A DNA stretch of 64,000 nt. It comes from Sclerotiophoma versabilis. Lineage: Eukaryota > Ascomycota > Dothideomycetes > Pleosporales > Didymellaceae. Positions 1-9,109 of the stretch are shown here, piece by piece (position 1 is the stretch's first letter; the number at the start of each line of letters is the position of its first letter). The DNA is taken from positions 1,116,001 through 1,180,000 of the forward strand of contig JAAROD010000029.1 in NCBI GenBank assembly GCA_012274445.1, written 5' to 3'. Under the pieces are notes generated by a model. It did no database searches. It saw nothing but the letters and a program-made list of their open reading frames with translations, and was not told the origin of the DNA. Made by a program: the position numbers and the translations under genes.

Positions 1-1
1 C

Positions 2-592
2 AAGTTGGCAAAGCAACATCCCTGGCTGAAGAAGGTCGCCCGGTACGATATCCAAATCCTGTGGGACGCGCCGGATGGCGTGTTGAGGAGTAAGCTCAAT
101 CGCCGGAGTGCGGGCCAGATACCAAAGGCCATGGCGCAAACGCTTACTGCGCTGATGGATGGAGATATTGGGAGGAAGTTAGGGGACGTGAAGGTTAGGC
201 TACGCCTCGAGCACCATGTTGCGGGAGTGGCTGTGAGGTCTAGCCCGCGGTTTGGGCTGGGGAGCTTTATGTCACTGGCGTCTGACCCTATGCTATTGGG
301 GTGTGCACAGCGTACGTTGGAGGTCTGCAAGGAGCCGTGTCCGAGGGTTTTGCCACGCAAGTCGGCGCGGTTGACGCCGGTTGTGACAAAGCCGGAAGAG
401 AAGGAGTTGCTGAGGTCTAAGCAAGGGAGAGGGGAGTGGGTGGATAGAGGGCAGGGGACATTGATTGTAAGCAAAATTGCGGCGGGGGAGGGGCAGATGT
501 GCACAAGCTTCATGAACATTGGCATAGCTTACGACTCGCCTACGGAGTTGATGTTGTTCGAGCTCTTAGAAGACTGCCACGGGCGTCGATAA
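2..592 (+). CDS. Unknown protein, 3' part only (cut by window edge)
   Basis: The frame is already open at the first complete codon of the window and runs about 196 codons to a TAA, so this is the C-terminal part of a longer gene whose start lies outside. The visible part has a basic, LK/R-rich beginning (WLKKVARYDIQILWD) and no recognisable domain, signal peptide or membrane segment. Codon use looks coding: the frame is long and uninterrupted and the neighbouring frames are short. The gene ends 67 bases before the stop of the glutathione transferase on the other strand, so the two are tail-to-tail. I do not recognise the family and assign no function. Confidence 0.5.
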   Translation, partial: KLAKQHPWLKKVARYDIQILWDAPDGVLRSKLNRRSAGQIPKAMAQTLTALMDGDIGRKLGDVKVRLRLEHHVAGVAVRSSPRFGLGSFMSLASDPMLLGCAQRTLEVCKEPCPRVLPRKSARLTPVVTKPEEKELLRSKQGRGEWVDRGQGTLIVSKIAAGEGQMCTSFMNIGIAYDSPTELMLFELLEDCHGRR

Positions 593-659
593 CAAGCTCG
601 AAAAGAAAGACGAACAATTTCGGATCTCACATCCACAGAACAGGACCAGGAGTCGTTCT

Positions 660-1403
660 CTATTTCCCGTGCTTCTCCTTGATCTCATTCTGCCCCTTCA
701 TAACCCACCCCTTGAACGGATCCTCCACATTCGGATCCCGCCTCAATCTCACAATCTGATCTTCTCCACTCGGCACCAGCAGACCTCTCTGGACCGCCTC
801 CCTCCGCTCAATCTTCTCAGCCCACTCCTTCAACCTCGGAAACTGATCCAGGTTAATTCCCGCCCAAGGCCCCCATCTCACCCACGCAAACGTGCTAATA
901 TCAGCAACCCCATACCGGCCCTTCCCCGCACCAACCAGATACTCTCTCCCCTCCAACCGCGCCTCCAGCACAGAGTACAACCGCCTCGTCTCATTCTGAT
1001 ACCGATCAATACCATATTGAATCTGCTCGGGCGCATAGCGGAAGAAATGGTTCGCCTGGCCTTGCATGGGCCCCACACCGGCGTTTTGGAAAAACAACCA
1101 TTGCAGCGTTTCGCTCTTCTCGTCTGGGTCGCGGGGGCTGAAGGCGCAGTCTGCGTCGTAGTGCTCGGCGAGGTAGAGCAGGATGGCGCCGGACTCGAAG
1201 ACGCGGAAGGCGTTGCGGGTGTGGTCGATGATGGCGGGGATGCGTCCGTTGGGGTTGATTTTGAGGAAGGAGGGTTGTTTCTGTGCGTCGGCGCTTAGGT
1301 CGATTGCGCTGGTCTTGTATGGGATGCCGAGTTCTTCTAGGAAGATGGATATCTTTTGGCCGTTGGGGGTTGCGGCGGTGAAGAGTTCGACTGAGGGGGC
1401 CAT
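660..1403 (-). CDS. Glutathione S-transferase, Ure2-like
   Basis: A 247-residue single-exon protein with the two-domain GST layout. The N-terminal thioredoxin-like half begins VELFTAATPNGQKISIFLEELG, and the KINPNGRIPAIID segment carries the cis-Pro loop. It is followed by VFESGAILLYLAEHY, where the E-S pair binds the glutamyl end of glutathione. The helical C-terminal half contains GREYLVGAGKGRYGVADIS, the usual N-capping/hydrophobic-staple region. The PNGQKISIFLEEL motif and the length are typical of the fungal Ure2p-like GST group, which conjugates or reduces electrophiles with glutathione in the cytosol. There is no nitrogen-regulating prion-like N-terminal extension, so a detoxification role is more likely than a Ure2 regulatory role. 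The start ATG is the first in frame. The substrate cannot be read from sequence. Confidence 0.93.
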   Translation of the reverse strand: MAPSVELFTAATPNGQKISIFLEELGIPYKTSAIDLSADAQKQPSFLKINPNGRIPAIIDHTRNAFRVFESGAILLYLAEHYDADCAFSPRDPDEKSETLQWLFFQNAGVGPMQGQANHFFRYAPEQIQYGIDRYQNETRRLYSVLEARLEGREYLVGAGKGRYGVADISTFAWVRWGPWAGINLDQFPRLKEWAEKIERREAVQRGLLVPSGEDQIVRLRRDPNVEDPFKGWVMKGQNEIKEKHGK

Positions 1404-1858
1404 GTATGGTGTGGTTTCGTAGAGGTTATTCAGGGTCTGGTCTTGTGAAGTTGAGGGTTAAAGAGTTTGTATGAATTTGACGTGTTGTAGTTACCGTGTT
1501 GCTACTATTACCGTGGTGTGTGGTTCATGATGACGTAGAGCTGGCGGACCCATGGGCCGATCAGATGTGATTTGCAGACATGAACTTGCGAAATGTATAC
1601 ATAAAAACGGTATCAGAGATTCAGCCAAGTGCGCTCCATCAAGGCGCACGAATACCATCATGGGAAATTGAGAAAGACTTGGTGTTGTATAGTTGAGATT
1701 AGTGCTGTTCTGCGTATTATCGAACTTTTCCTCCTATTGCGCCGCTGAACGCGGCCGGGGTATCATGTGTGCAAGCCTCGAAAGAATATTGGAACACAAA
1801 AGATAAAACATGTACATGATCGAAAGTGCATGCGTCAGAGGTCAGGTACCAGCGTGCC
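1404..1858. other. Intergenic, GST 5' flank
   Basis: This stretch lies upstream of the GST gene on the minus strand and downstream of the next minus-strand gene. An A/T-rich patch near 1595-1606 (tatacataaaaa) could be a core promoter element but its strand is ambiguous. No convincing ORF or repeat was seen. Confidence 0.5.
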
Positions 1859-2326
1859 TCAACACCCCACGCTCTCTTTTGCCAGAACAACGACGTCGAA
1901 CTCCTCATCCACACTCTCTCCACTCTCGTCACTCAACTCCTGCAGTTCGTCGCTATACCGTCCACCGACGAAGGCCCAGCCGTCGCCCTCAAGACGAGCG
2001 CGATGTCTCTCACGGTTGGAGGAAGCCGCACGTTGGAGGAGACGCGACCATCGATTCTCGGGTTGAGGAGAGGTTGAGGCAGTGGTGAGGTCCAAAGCGG
2101 ACTCGCCGTCGTCGGAGCCGGGCAGTGTCCAGAGAGCAGATTCACTCATGTGGGAGGAGTTACTGTCGAGACTAGTGCTGCGGTGGATGGACATGTGAAC
2201 ATCGAAGTGCACTCTAATAGCGGCGCGTTCATCGTGCGCTGATTTGTGCATGGACTTGGCTGCCATGGATGAACGGGGCGATCGAGGTGGTGTGATGGGT
2301 GGTGTGAGAATCTGAGACTGCTTCAT
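1859..2326 (-). CDS. Ser/Pro-rich unknown protein
   Basis: From the ATG at 2326 this is 155 residues, beginning MKQSQILTPPITPPRSPRSS, a Ser/Pro-directed phosphorylation-like head. A low-complexity Ser-rich middle follows, and then an acidic C-terminal tail (SDESGESVDEEFDVVV). There is no signal peptide or known domain. An ATG at 2449 would add 41 residues containing a histidine-alanine run encoded by a CCCACG hexamer repeat. I prefer the downstream start because the added segment is cysteine-rich, low complexity and tied to a simple repeat. TPP/SPR motifs and the acidic tail look like a small regulatory protein, but that is only an impression. It is divergent from MIC60. Confidence 0.5.
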   Translation of the reverse strand: MKQSQILTPPITPPRSPRSSMAAKSMHKSAHDERAAIRVHFDVHMSIHRSTSLDSNSSHMSESALWTLPGSDDGESALDLTTASTSPQPENRWSRLLQRAASSNRERHRARLEGDGWAFVGGRYSDELQELSDESGESVDEEFDVVVLAKESVGC

Positions 2327-2403
2327 CGAGGCTCGCTGAAAGTGCGGCAATGCCAAACTTGGGTTGCTGGGCTCGAAGCTGTCGCAGCATGGCTGCTTGT
2401 ATG

Positions 2404-2439
2404 CGTGGGCGTGGGCGTGGGCGTGGGCGTGGGCGTGGG
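2404..2439. repeat. CGTGGG hexamer x6
   Basis: Six perfect tandem copies of CGTGGG lie just upstream of the preferred start of the Ser/Pro-rich gene. On the minus strand they read as alternating His-Ala codons if translation begins at 2449; otherwise they sit in the 5' leader. The unit length of six keeps frame when copies are gained or lost. Confidence 0.9.
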
Positions 2440-2449
2440 CGTCGTGCAT

Positions 2450-3223
2450 AGCTTTGGATTTGAAGAAGGCTGGACGTGGGAGTGTGGAATGCGGGAAGAC
2501 CACTTCAAGATGGTAGAGGCAAGATTTGGAGGGAAGGTGCGGGCTGGATAGAGCTGTGCAGCAAAGTAGATGTGCATGCAGAAAGAATTCATGGGAAAAG
2601 AAGCACTCGAGAGAATTTTGGGCATCTGAAGCCAGCAAAAGCCGTCGGGGTCAAGTGAAGTGTGGCTCGAGGAGCAAACGTGGCTGCCTGTTTGGGTGGC
2701 AGCAGAGTCAGGATATGACGTCGCACGAGTTGCAGTGGCAGAGCGCAGACGAATGAATCAAAGAGCTGGCAGAGAGAGAGGCAAACCCGGCTGTGAGCTG
2801 ACTATAAGGGCACAGTGAGGGCACAGTGACAAACGGGAGGCATGGAGGGGGCCACGATGCCCACAGCGAGCGCAGCTGCTGACTCCGCATGCGGGCGACA
2901 TTCCGAGACCTGGCGGCAACGTGGAGCGTATGGAGGGCTGGCAGGCGTGGTACAGGTCTTAGCTCGACGGTCAGAATCACACGGCCGGCAGAGGGTGGTG
3001 TGGCGGGATGCAGCGGTGGACGGTGGGCAGTGGGCAGTGGGGGTGGAGCATGTGAAGGAGCGACGGTGCTCGCGTGGTGTTGCGGGAGGGCGGACAAGAC
3101 AAGGCGCCGGGCGCTCGGGCCCAGGGTTGACGTTTGTGTGCTCAAGCTCTGTTGCTTCACAAGCTACCCACACCTCCGCCGCCCTCATCTCTCCCCATCC
3201 CCGCCATCCGGAGGCCGTCCAGC
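2450..3223. other. Divergent promoter region upstream of MIC60
   Basis: About 770 bases lie between the divergent Ser/Pro-rich gene and MIC60. The last 80 bases before the MIC60 ATG are pyrimidine-rich (cacctccgccgccctcatct and similar), as is common for TATA-less fungal housekeeping promoters. No coding region is supported. Confidence 0.5.
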
Positions 3224-5215
3224 ATGCTGCGCGCCTCGATTCTTGCGGCCCGTCCTGCTGCCCGGCCATTGGCACGCGCCGCCCGCCCGCAATGGCGCCT
3301 TGCCCAGCGCTGGTACGCCGACGACAAAAAGCTGGACCAGACTGCCGTCCCCAACCCGGCGCCCGTCGTCGAGCCCACCGCCGACCCTGCGCGCTCGCCG
3401 TCCATCCAGCAGGCCACCATCCCGCCGTCTGACGTCCCCCGAGCCCCGCCGCCGCCCGCGACGTCCATCGCGGACGGCGCTGCCAACGCTGCCAACGCTG
3501 CCTCCGCTGCCAGCGCGGCCTCGCGCTCCGCCCCCGCCGTCCAGCCCGCGACCACGCCGCCGACCGGCCCTGGCACCGCGAGCGTCGCCCCCGACCCAGT
3601 CAAGCCCAAGCCCAGGAAGCGCAGGTTCCGCCGCTTCCTGCTGTGGCTCACCATCCTCTCCGGCCTCAGCTATGCCGGCGGCGTCTACTATTCGCTCGTC
3701 TCCGACAACTTCCACGACTTCTTCACCGAGTTCGTGCCCTTCGGCGAGGATGCCGTCGCCTACTTCGAGGAGCGCGAGTTCAGGCGCCGCTTCCCTGCCC
3801 GCCCCGACCAGCCGCGCCTCCACCAGCAGATCTCGGGCGAGAACAAGGTCACCATCCCCGGCAAGAGCGGCCTGACCGCCCGCATTGCTGAGGACCCCCA
3901 CACCAGCGCCGTCAGCGAGAACAACCCCGCTGCAAAGGCGGACGAGCAGCCCAGGGTTGGCTCCAACCAGCACACCCCGCCCAAGGGTGTCCAGGAGTCG
4001 AAGAAGGAGCAGGAACAGAGGGAGAAGCCTGGCTCTGCGACACCCAACGCCGAGCCCAAAACTGTCGTTGCCGACGCCACGTCGAAGCCCATCTCCCAGA
4101 TCGACCACCTGAGCGTGCCCTCCGCAACCGAGCCCGTCGTCCAGGACGTCGTCAAGATCGTCAACGACCTCATCACAGTAGTCAACGCCGACCAGACACA
4201 CGGTGGAAAGTACAACTCGGCTCTGGACAAGGCCAAGTCGGACCTCGCCAAGGTCGTCTCCGACATCACCCTGTTGAAGGCCGGCCTGCAGAAGGAGGCT
4301 GAGGACAAGGTCAAGGCCGCCCACGCCGAGTTCGACAAGGCTGCAAAGGAGCTCGTCAAGCGCCTCGACCACCAGATGCAGGAGCAGGAGACGCACTGGA
4401 AGGAGGAGTATGAGAACGAGCGCGAACGCCTGCAGCAGGCCTACAAGAGCAAGGTCAAGTCTGAACTCGAGGCTGCCCACAAGGTCTACGAGCAGAAGCT
4501 CAAGAACGAGCTCCTCGAGCAGAGCATCAAGCTGCAGAAGAGTTTCACACAAAACGTCCGCGACCGCGTCGAGGCCGAGCGCGAAGGCCGTCTGGGCAAG
4601 CTGAACGACCTCTCCAACTCTGTCCACGAGCTCGAGAAGCTCACAGCTGAGTGGAACTCGGTCGTTGACGCCAACCTCAAGACCCAGCACCTCGTCGTTG
4701 CCGTTGAGGCCGTCAAGTCTGCCCTCGAGACACAGGCCGTCCCCAAGCCTTTCGTCACTGAGCTCGCTGCTCTCAAGGAGATTGCTGCCGACGACCCAGT
4801 TGTTAGCGCTGCCATCTCCAGTATCAACCCCACCGCCTACCAGCGCGGTATCCCCAGCTCCGCTCTCCTGATTGACCGCTTCCGTCGCGTTGCATCCGAA
4901 GTCAGGAAAGCCGCGCTCCTCCCCGAAGACGCCGGTGTCGCGTCTCACCTCGCCTCCCTCGCCATGTCCAAGGTTCTGTTCAAGAAGTCTGGGCTAGCAG
5001 TTGGCGGTGACGTCGAGGCCGTGCTTGCGCGCACCGAGGTTCTGCTCGAGGAGGGCGACCTCGACGCCGCAGCACGCGAGATGAACGGCCTGCAGGGGTG
5101 GGCCAAGGTTTTGAGCAAGGACTGGTTGAGCGAGTGCAGGAGAGTGCTTGAAGTCAGGCAAGCGCTGGATGTCATTGCCACAGAAGCGAGACTGCAGAGC
5201 TTGCTGGTCGACTAA
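3224..5215 (+). CDS. MIC60: MICOS complex subunit MIC60 (mitofilin/Fcj1)
   Basis: A 663-residue intron-less protein. Residues 1-30 are a mitochondrial presequence rich in Arg and Ala with no acidic residues (MLRASILAARPAARPLARAA...), followed by a Pro/Ala-rich linker. A single transmembrane helix lies at about 138-157 (FLLWLTILSGLSYAGGVYYS) after a basic stop (KPRKRRFRR). A long charged coiled coil follows, with many E/K heptads, and the C-terminal mitofilin signature region ends RQALDVIATEARLQSLLVD. MIC60 sits in the mitochondrial inner membrane, faces the intermembrane space and organises crista junctions with other MICOS subunits and the outer-membrane sorting machinery. The frame continues 30 codons upstream of the chosen ATG, but that ATG starts a proper presequence. 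The length fits fungal MIC60. A long antisense frame here is a GC-codon shadow. Confidence 0.95.
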   Translation: MLRASILAARPAARPLARAARPQWRLAQRWYADDKKLDQTAVPNPAPVVEPTADPARSPSIQQATIPPSDVPRAPPPPATSIADGAANAANAASAASAASRSAPAVQPATTPPTGPGTASVAPDPVKPKPRKRRFRRFLLWLTILSGLSYAGGVYYSLVSDNFHDFFTEFVPFGEDAVAYFEEREFRRRFPARPDQPRLHQQISGENKVTIPGKSGLTARIAEDPHTSAVSENNPAAKADEQPRVGSNQHTPPKGVQESKKEQEQREKPGSATPNAEPKTVVADATSKPISQIDHLSVPSATEPVVQDVVKIVNDLITVVNADQTHGGKYNSALDKAKSDLAKVVSDITLLKAGLQKEAEDKVKAAHAEFDKAAKELVKRLDHQMQEQETHWKEEYENERERLQQAYKSKVKSELEAAHKVYEQKLKNELLEQSIKLQKSFTQNVRDRVEAEREGRLGKLNDLSNSVHELEKLTAEWNSVVDANLKTQHLVVAVEAVKSALETQAVPKPFVTELAALKEIAADDPVVSAAISSINPTAYQRGIPSSALLIDRFRRVASEVRKAALLPEDAGVASHLASLAMSKVLFKKSGLAVGGDVEAVLARTEVLLEEGDLDAAAREMNGLQGWAKVLSKDWLSECRRVLEVRQALDVIATEARLQSLLVD

Positions 5216-5279
5216 GCGAGTGTGTATGGTGAGCGCTTTTGTAATGTAGTCATAGAGCTGTGAATCTATCTTTCTCGTT

Positions 5280-5331
5280 TGTCTACGTTTCCTGTCTACG
5301 TTTCCTGTCTACGTTTCCTGTCTACGTTTCC
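5280..5331. repeat. 13-bp tandem repeat x4 in MIC60 3' flank
   Basis: Four perfect copies of TGTCTACGTTTCC followed by a partial fifth (TGTCT). They begin 65 bases after the MIC60 stop codon and so probably lie in the 3' UTR or at the polyadenylation region. Confidence 0.95.
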
Positions 5332-5721
5332 TGTCTGACGGCTGTGAAATACAATCTCCCTTCGCGCCATGATCATACTGTTACCTTTGTATTGGTTTCT
5401 AGTCCCGACCTGAATCCCGCCATTCATATACAGAAATGCTGGCTACCACGTTGAAAAACTCCAGCTGCTCCGGCTAGTTGATGAGTGCTCTCAAAAACAA
5501 CGCAAATAGGTAAGTACCAAAAGAGCAACCAACAGCTGAACAGTGATAAAGGGGAAGTAGATCGCGCAGAGCGATCCAGCATGCCATCTACGCCTTTGAG
5601 CCGCCGTCGAGGTGATAGAACCCAGAATACAGAGAAAACTGGTGCATTGAACTCGTGCGGGTTCCTCTTATCTCCAGGCGTCATGTAGTAGACTGACACT
5701 TGCAAACGATAGTCATCTGTT
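5332..5721. other. Intergenic, convergent 3' ends
   Basis: This is the space between the 3' ends of MIC60 and the double-HET gene. Only short unsupported reading frames are present and nothing else stands out. Confidence 0.45.
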
Positions 5722-8397
5722 TTATCGTATATCGAAGATTATCTCCGCGGACGACCGCGCTTCAGGCGCCATCGACACTCCTTCCCCGTACATATACCCA
5801 TGTACATACGCTTCACCAATCAGCTTCCAATACTGCGATTCGCTCCCGTCTCCACAGCTGCGAAGAACTACCGGGACGCTGCATCCATACACGATGCACA
5901 CCCTGTCGCCTACTCTTGCTGCTTGAGGGATGAGACCTGTGATTACACGGTTCAGGCCGTCATCCGTATGTCCGCGGAAGGTCCGGCGATTCCATACAAA
6001 CTGCCTAACAAGTTCGAGGTATTCTCTGATGTTTCCGTGTGGAAGTTGCTCCAACACCTCTTCGATGTCGATGCCAGGTTCCTCTGATTCAAACCTGGAT
6101 TGCCACCAGTGTACTATCTCTTCGTAATCGGTTGTGCTCCACTTACGCCGAAAAGGTAGGTCTGCACTCAGGACGCGTGAAATGACTTCCGCCTCCTTGA
6201 AGTCTGGAGTCTGAATATCCTTGAAAGCGTTTCGAAGATACCCTAAACAATCTGTAGTGATGACAGCGTTTGCCATCCTCATCGATCTGTTAGTTACCGT
6301 TCCGATGACAAGTCCTCTAGCTTCAAGCGACAGATAACGTATACTGTCTCCTTCGTATCTTATGACTTCAGCATCTGGCTGTATCAGGCGGTGAGCGATG
6401 AACTTGATTTCGCCGGATTTTTCTATGAGCGAGTTGCCATGCAAACGATGACTTGACCGTCTCGAAGGGTCGCCGAAGGGTAGCTGGTCGCGTGCAATGA
6501 TCCATGAGGGAATATTCAGACTGTGTACTCGGTCGCGTTGATAATCTTTCCATGCGGCATGTAGCTCCAGCGGAGCCCAAGGTCGACAAATGATATCCAG
6601 TGACTTCGAAACGCGACAGCAATGCAATATGAAGTCAGCAAAGACATTTAAAGCGTTTTTGCGATAGTCCGGAGTTATGGTGCCATGTACATGTGGTAGA
6701 GATGTTGGCCATGTATCCTTGGCCAGATTCATTAGAGCATAGATAGAATCCCTCGGATCTGTGGTCTCGAAGTGCGTTCCGAGGTCAACAAGTGTTTCCA
6801 GATCTAGCGTCCGGACAAATTGGCCATCTTCCCGTAGCCGAAAGACGTTGTCGACGATTTCCAGTAGCCTGCGAGCAGGTGACGAGTCAAAAAGATTGTT
6901 GAGGCTGGATTGCAGCCATACAGTCTGATCCACAAAATTAGGATCTAACAGCACGGTTGCCATGTACTGCGTCACCTGTGCCACAGATCTGGTAAGATCT
7001 CTCCAGTCGACTCGACGATTACCGCAAAACACAATCGAATGCGCGGAGAAGGCAGCCTCCTGGATTACCCATCCTCGTTGGAACCATGGTCGCCCTAAAA
7101 GACTGTTGAGCGCCAAAAACTCGTGCTGATGTATCCATGGGTCCTGCCATTTATAGTCTGGCCGATTGACCTGAGGTATGAAATCCATTGCACGGTTACT
7201 GTCTGATTGCTCTTCTCCCAGCCAGATCCAGACATTTCGAGCTCGGCGATATATGTCCCCCATTCTTTGTACCTGTCGGTTTCTTTCCTCTTCATCAGAC
7301 TGATGAATACATATCGAGTCAATCCAAAGACGAACAGGCTCATACGGAAGCCGCATGCGGTGCAAGGCATGGAAGAGGTTGGTTTTGATGAAAACTATCT
7401 CGCTTTCGTTGACCCGCAGTGGATGAAGTGCTGGTTCCTGACCCCAAACATAGCTCAATGCCTGATACTCGAGGGGTTCGGAAAGACTCCTTGTTTCGAG
7501 GTGAGCTGTAAGGTCTTCATCCTGTTCTCCTGGGTGAATTATCAGAATTCGAATGTCGGTTTCGTTGAGGGGGTCATAGATAAGTTGGTTTCGAGCTCGA
7601 AATTCTTGCTCCCGAGCGTATCTTCCAGCAGACCACTGGATCGCTTTGTGTAATCGCGACAAAGCTCTTTGCCGCCCTTCACCGTATATGACCGGCAAAT
7701 AAACATCGAAAATACCCAGCAAAGAGTAAGCCACATCTTCTTCTCGGGTAGCCTGACGGCCTTTTGCCCACGACATCCTTTCCTCGACACTGAATTTACC
7801 TAGAGGAGCTCCTTGGAGGGCAGCGATGGGAATCCCTGTGATTTCATGGATGTGTTGTGCGAGACTAGACTTATCGCCTAGAGCGTCCCCCTCTTGCGAA
7901 TAGAATTCTACAATAGGTGGAGCAAGCAACTCTTGCAGAGTCCAGGTCCGAGTAAACCAACGGCTCTGTCGAAATGCTGACACCCAGGTAGGATTGGGAC
8001 TCTCGCCCCGGGATGGCCTGATAACTCCGGCGCTTACTTCTGGCTCGGCTGCAAACACATCTGAGAGATAAACGTAGCATTTTGCTGCGTTCTGGAGCCA
8101 GCGAAACAAAGAGTTGATCACCTCCTGAAGCTCGGTATGATCAGCCGTGTTGATACAACACGTATCGATCCAGAAGTATTGCAGATCATCGCGTCGAGCT
8201 TGCTGTGCACAGAAGAGAAGCTTCTTGTAGCTCGCTTTCTCGTGTCCTTTGTCGTTGATCAAATCATCGAAGGTGACTTCCTGATCATACCCCTGCCAGG
8301 TGTGCGAAAACGTAGCATAAGGTGGTAGGTTATTTTGCCCGATCAAATATGATGTGATTGTCAAACACCCGTCTTGACCGATTTGTACAAGGCGCAT
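5722..8397 (-). CDS. Tandem double-HET-domain protein
   Basis: An 891-residue single-exon protein with two heterokaryon-incompatibility (HET) domains in one chain. HET-1 (about 1-255) has PPYATFSHTW at 25-34, WIDTCCI at 76-82, the CYVYLSDV strand, RWFTRTWTLQELLAP, and the closing segment EEDVAYSLLGIFDVYLPVIYGEG. This is the subtype that in HET-D/HET-E proteins precedes a NACHT and WD40 repeats. Here it is followed by a second HET domain of the other common subtype: YQALSYVWG at 311-319, LWIDSICIHQSDEEER at 357-371, IYRRARNVWIWLGE and a GRPWFQRGWVIQE motif. A long C-terminal region then ends near HGYMYGEGV. HET domains, TIR-related in fold, trigger regulated cell death on non-self recognition in Pezizomycotina. 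The join between the two domains is seamless. There is no nucleotide-binding module, and no partner gene was recognised nearby. Confidence 0.93.
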   Translation of the reverse strand: MRLVQIGQDGCLTITSYLIGQNNLPPYATFSHTWQGYDQEVTFDDLINDKGHEKASYKKLLFCAQQARRDDLQYFWIDTCCINTADHTELQEVINSLFRWLQNAAKCYVYLSDVFAAEPEVSAGVIRPSRGESPNPTWVSAFRQSRWFTRTWTLQELLAPPIVEFYSQEGDALGDKSSLAQHIHEITGIPIAALQGAPLGKFSVEERMSWAKGRQATREEDVAYSLLGIFDVYLPVIYGEGRQRALSRLHKAIQWSAGRYAREQEFRARNQLIYDPLNETDIRILIIHPGEQDEDLTAHLETRSLSEPLEYQALSYVWGQEPALHPLRVNESEIVFIKTNLFHALHRMRLPYEPVRLWIDSICIHQSDEEERNRQVQRMGDIYRRARNVWIWLGEEQSDSNRAMDFIPQVNRPDYKWQDPWIHQHEFLALNSLLGRPWFQRGWVIQEAAFSAHSIVFCGNRRVDWRDLTRSVAQVTQYMATVLLDPNFVDQTVWLQSSLNNLFDSSPARRLLEIVDNVFRLREDGQFVRTLDLETLVDLGTHFETTDPRDSIYALMNLAKDTWPTSLPHVHGTITPDYRKNALNVFADFILHCCRVSKSLDIICRPWAPLELHAAWKDYQRDRVHSLNIPSWIIARDQLPFGDPSRRSSHRLHGNSLIEKSGEIKFIAHRLIQPDAEVIRYEGDSIRYLSLEARGLVIGTVTNRSMRMANAVITTDCLGYLRNAFKDIQTPDFKEAEVISRVLSADLPFRRKWSTTDYEEIVHWWQSRFESEEPGIDIEEVLEQLPHGNIREYLELVRQFVWNRRTFRGHTDDGLNRVITGLIPQAARVGDRVCIVYGCSVPVVLRSCGDGSESQYWKLIGEAYVHGYMYGEGVSMAPEARSSAEIIFDIR

Positions 8398-9109
8398 TGC
8401 TATATGAGGAGGCTTCAGCCTCGCGTTGTGCTAGACCGAAGGGCATAGAAGGATGTAATAGCTGAAGAAGCCGCTTGTCCACTCGTCCTGGACGATAGAA
8501 TGATGTTGTAATAATCTAACCAGCTCGTATCATAGTAAGATCCAGAATTGTATCGCGTCTGCAGGAAGTGTGTAGTCCACATTCTGTCTGACGGAGGATT
8601 GTCATGGGGCAGAGGAGGAGGCGGGGCAGTGTCAGCAAAGCCAACAGCAAGCGGGGCAGGGGCCAGCGCGAGATGGAAGCAGCACATGCTGCAAAGCACA
8701 ATTACAAACAACTGTACATAGGGACAGAGAACTCGAGTGTGTAATTGTGTTGCGAATTACTGCGTTGCAGGATAATTCACATCAAGGAAGGTAAACGGGA
8801 TTGCGGTCTAGAAACCATCAGACTATCAACAACCTGCAGAACAACAAGCGTAGTAATCGTCATCTTACCAAATCTGTCGAGCTTGTTACTCGAATTCTGC
8901 CGTCAATAGTGATCTAAAAAACGGACGCAATGCTGCTTCAAATAACACGATAGACAGGAGCTAAAGGAGCCACGCCCATGGATTTCCGCAGCGAACGTAA
9001 TGTGACCAGTACGACTATCATGTGAACCAAGAATCGAGACACAGTATGACAACTGACCGGCAAACAGATATGGTAGCACCCACAAGAAACACTCGAAGAA
9101 ACAAGAAAC
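8398..9109. other. Intergenic, 5' flank of double-HET gene
   Basis: About 710 bases lie between two minus-strand genes. A weak 98-codon minus-strand frame at 8415-8711 has a hydrophobic start but no ATG at its 5' end, so I do not call it. No repeats were seen. Confidence 0.4.

Noticed and set aside
669..1298. 209-codon frame antisense to the GST gene
   Set aside because: It lies wholly inside the GST gene and has low-complexity Leu/Pro/His-rich translation.
3185..4948. A 587-codon open frame antisense to MIC60
   Set aside because: It is a codon-bias shadow: GC-rich third positions of MIC60 remove stops on the opposite strand, and the translation is Leu/Gly/Val-rich without any domain.
8415..8711. 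98-codon minus-strand frame with a hydrophobic start
   Set aside because: It has no ATG at its 5' end and no second line of evidence; it probably belongs to the upstream flank of the double-HET gene.
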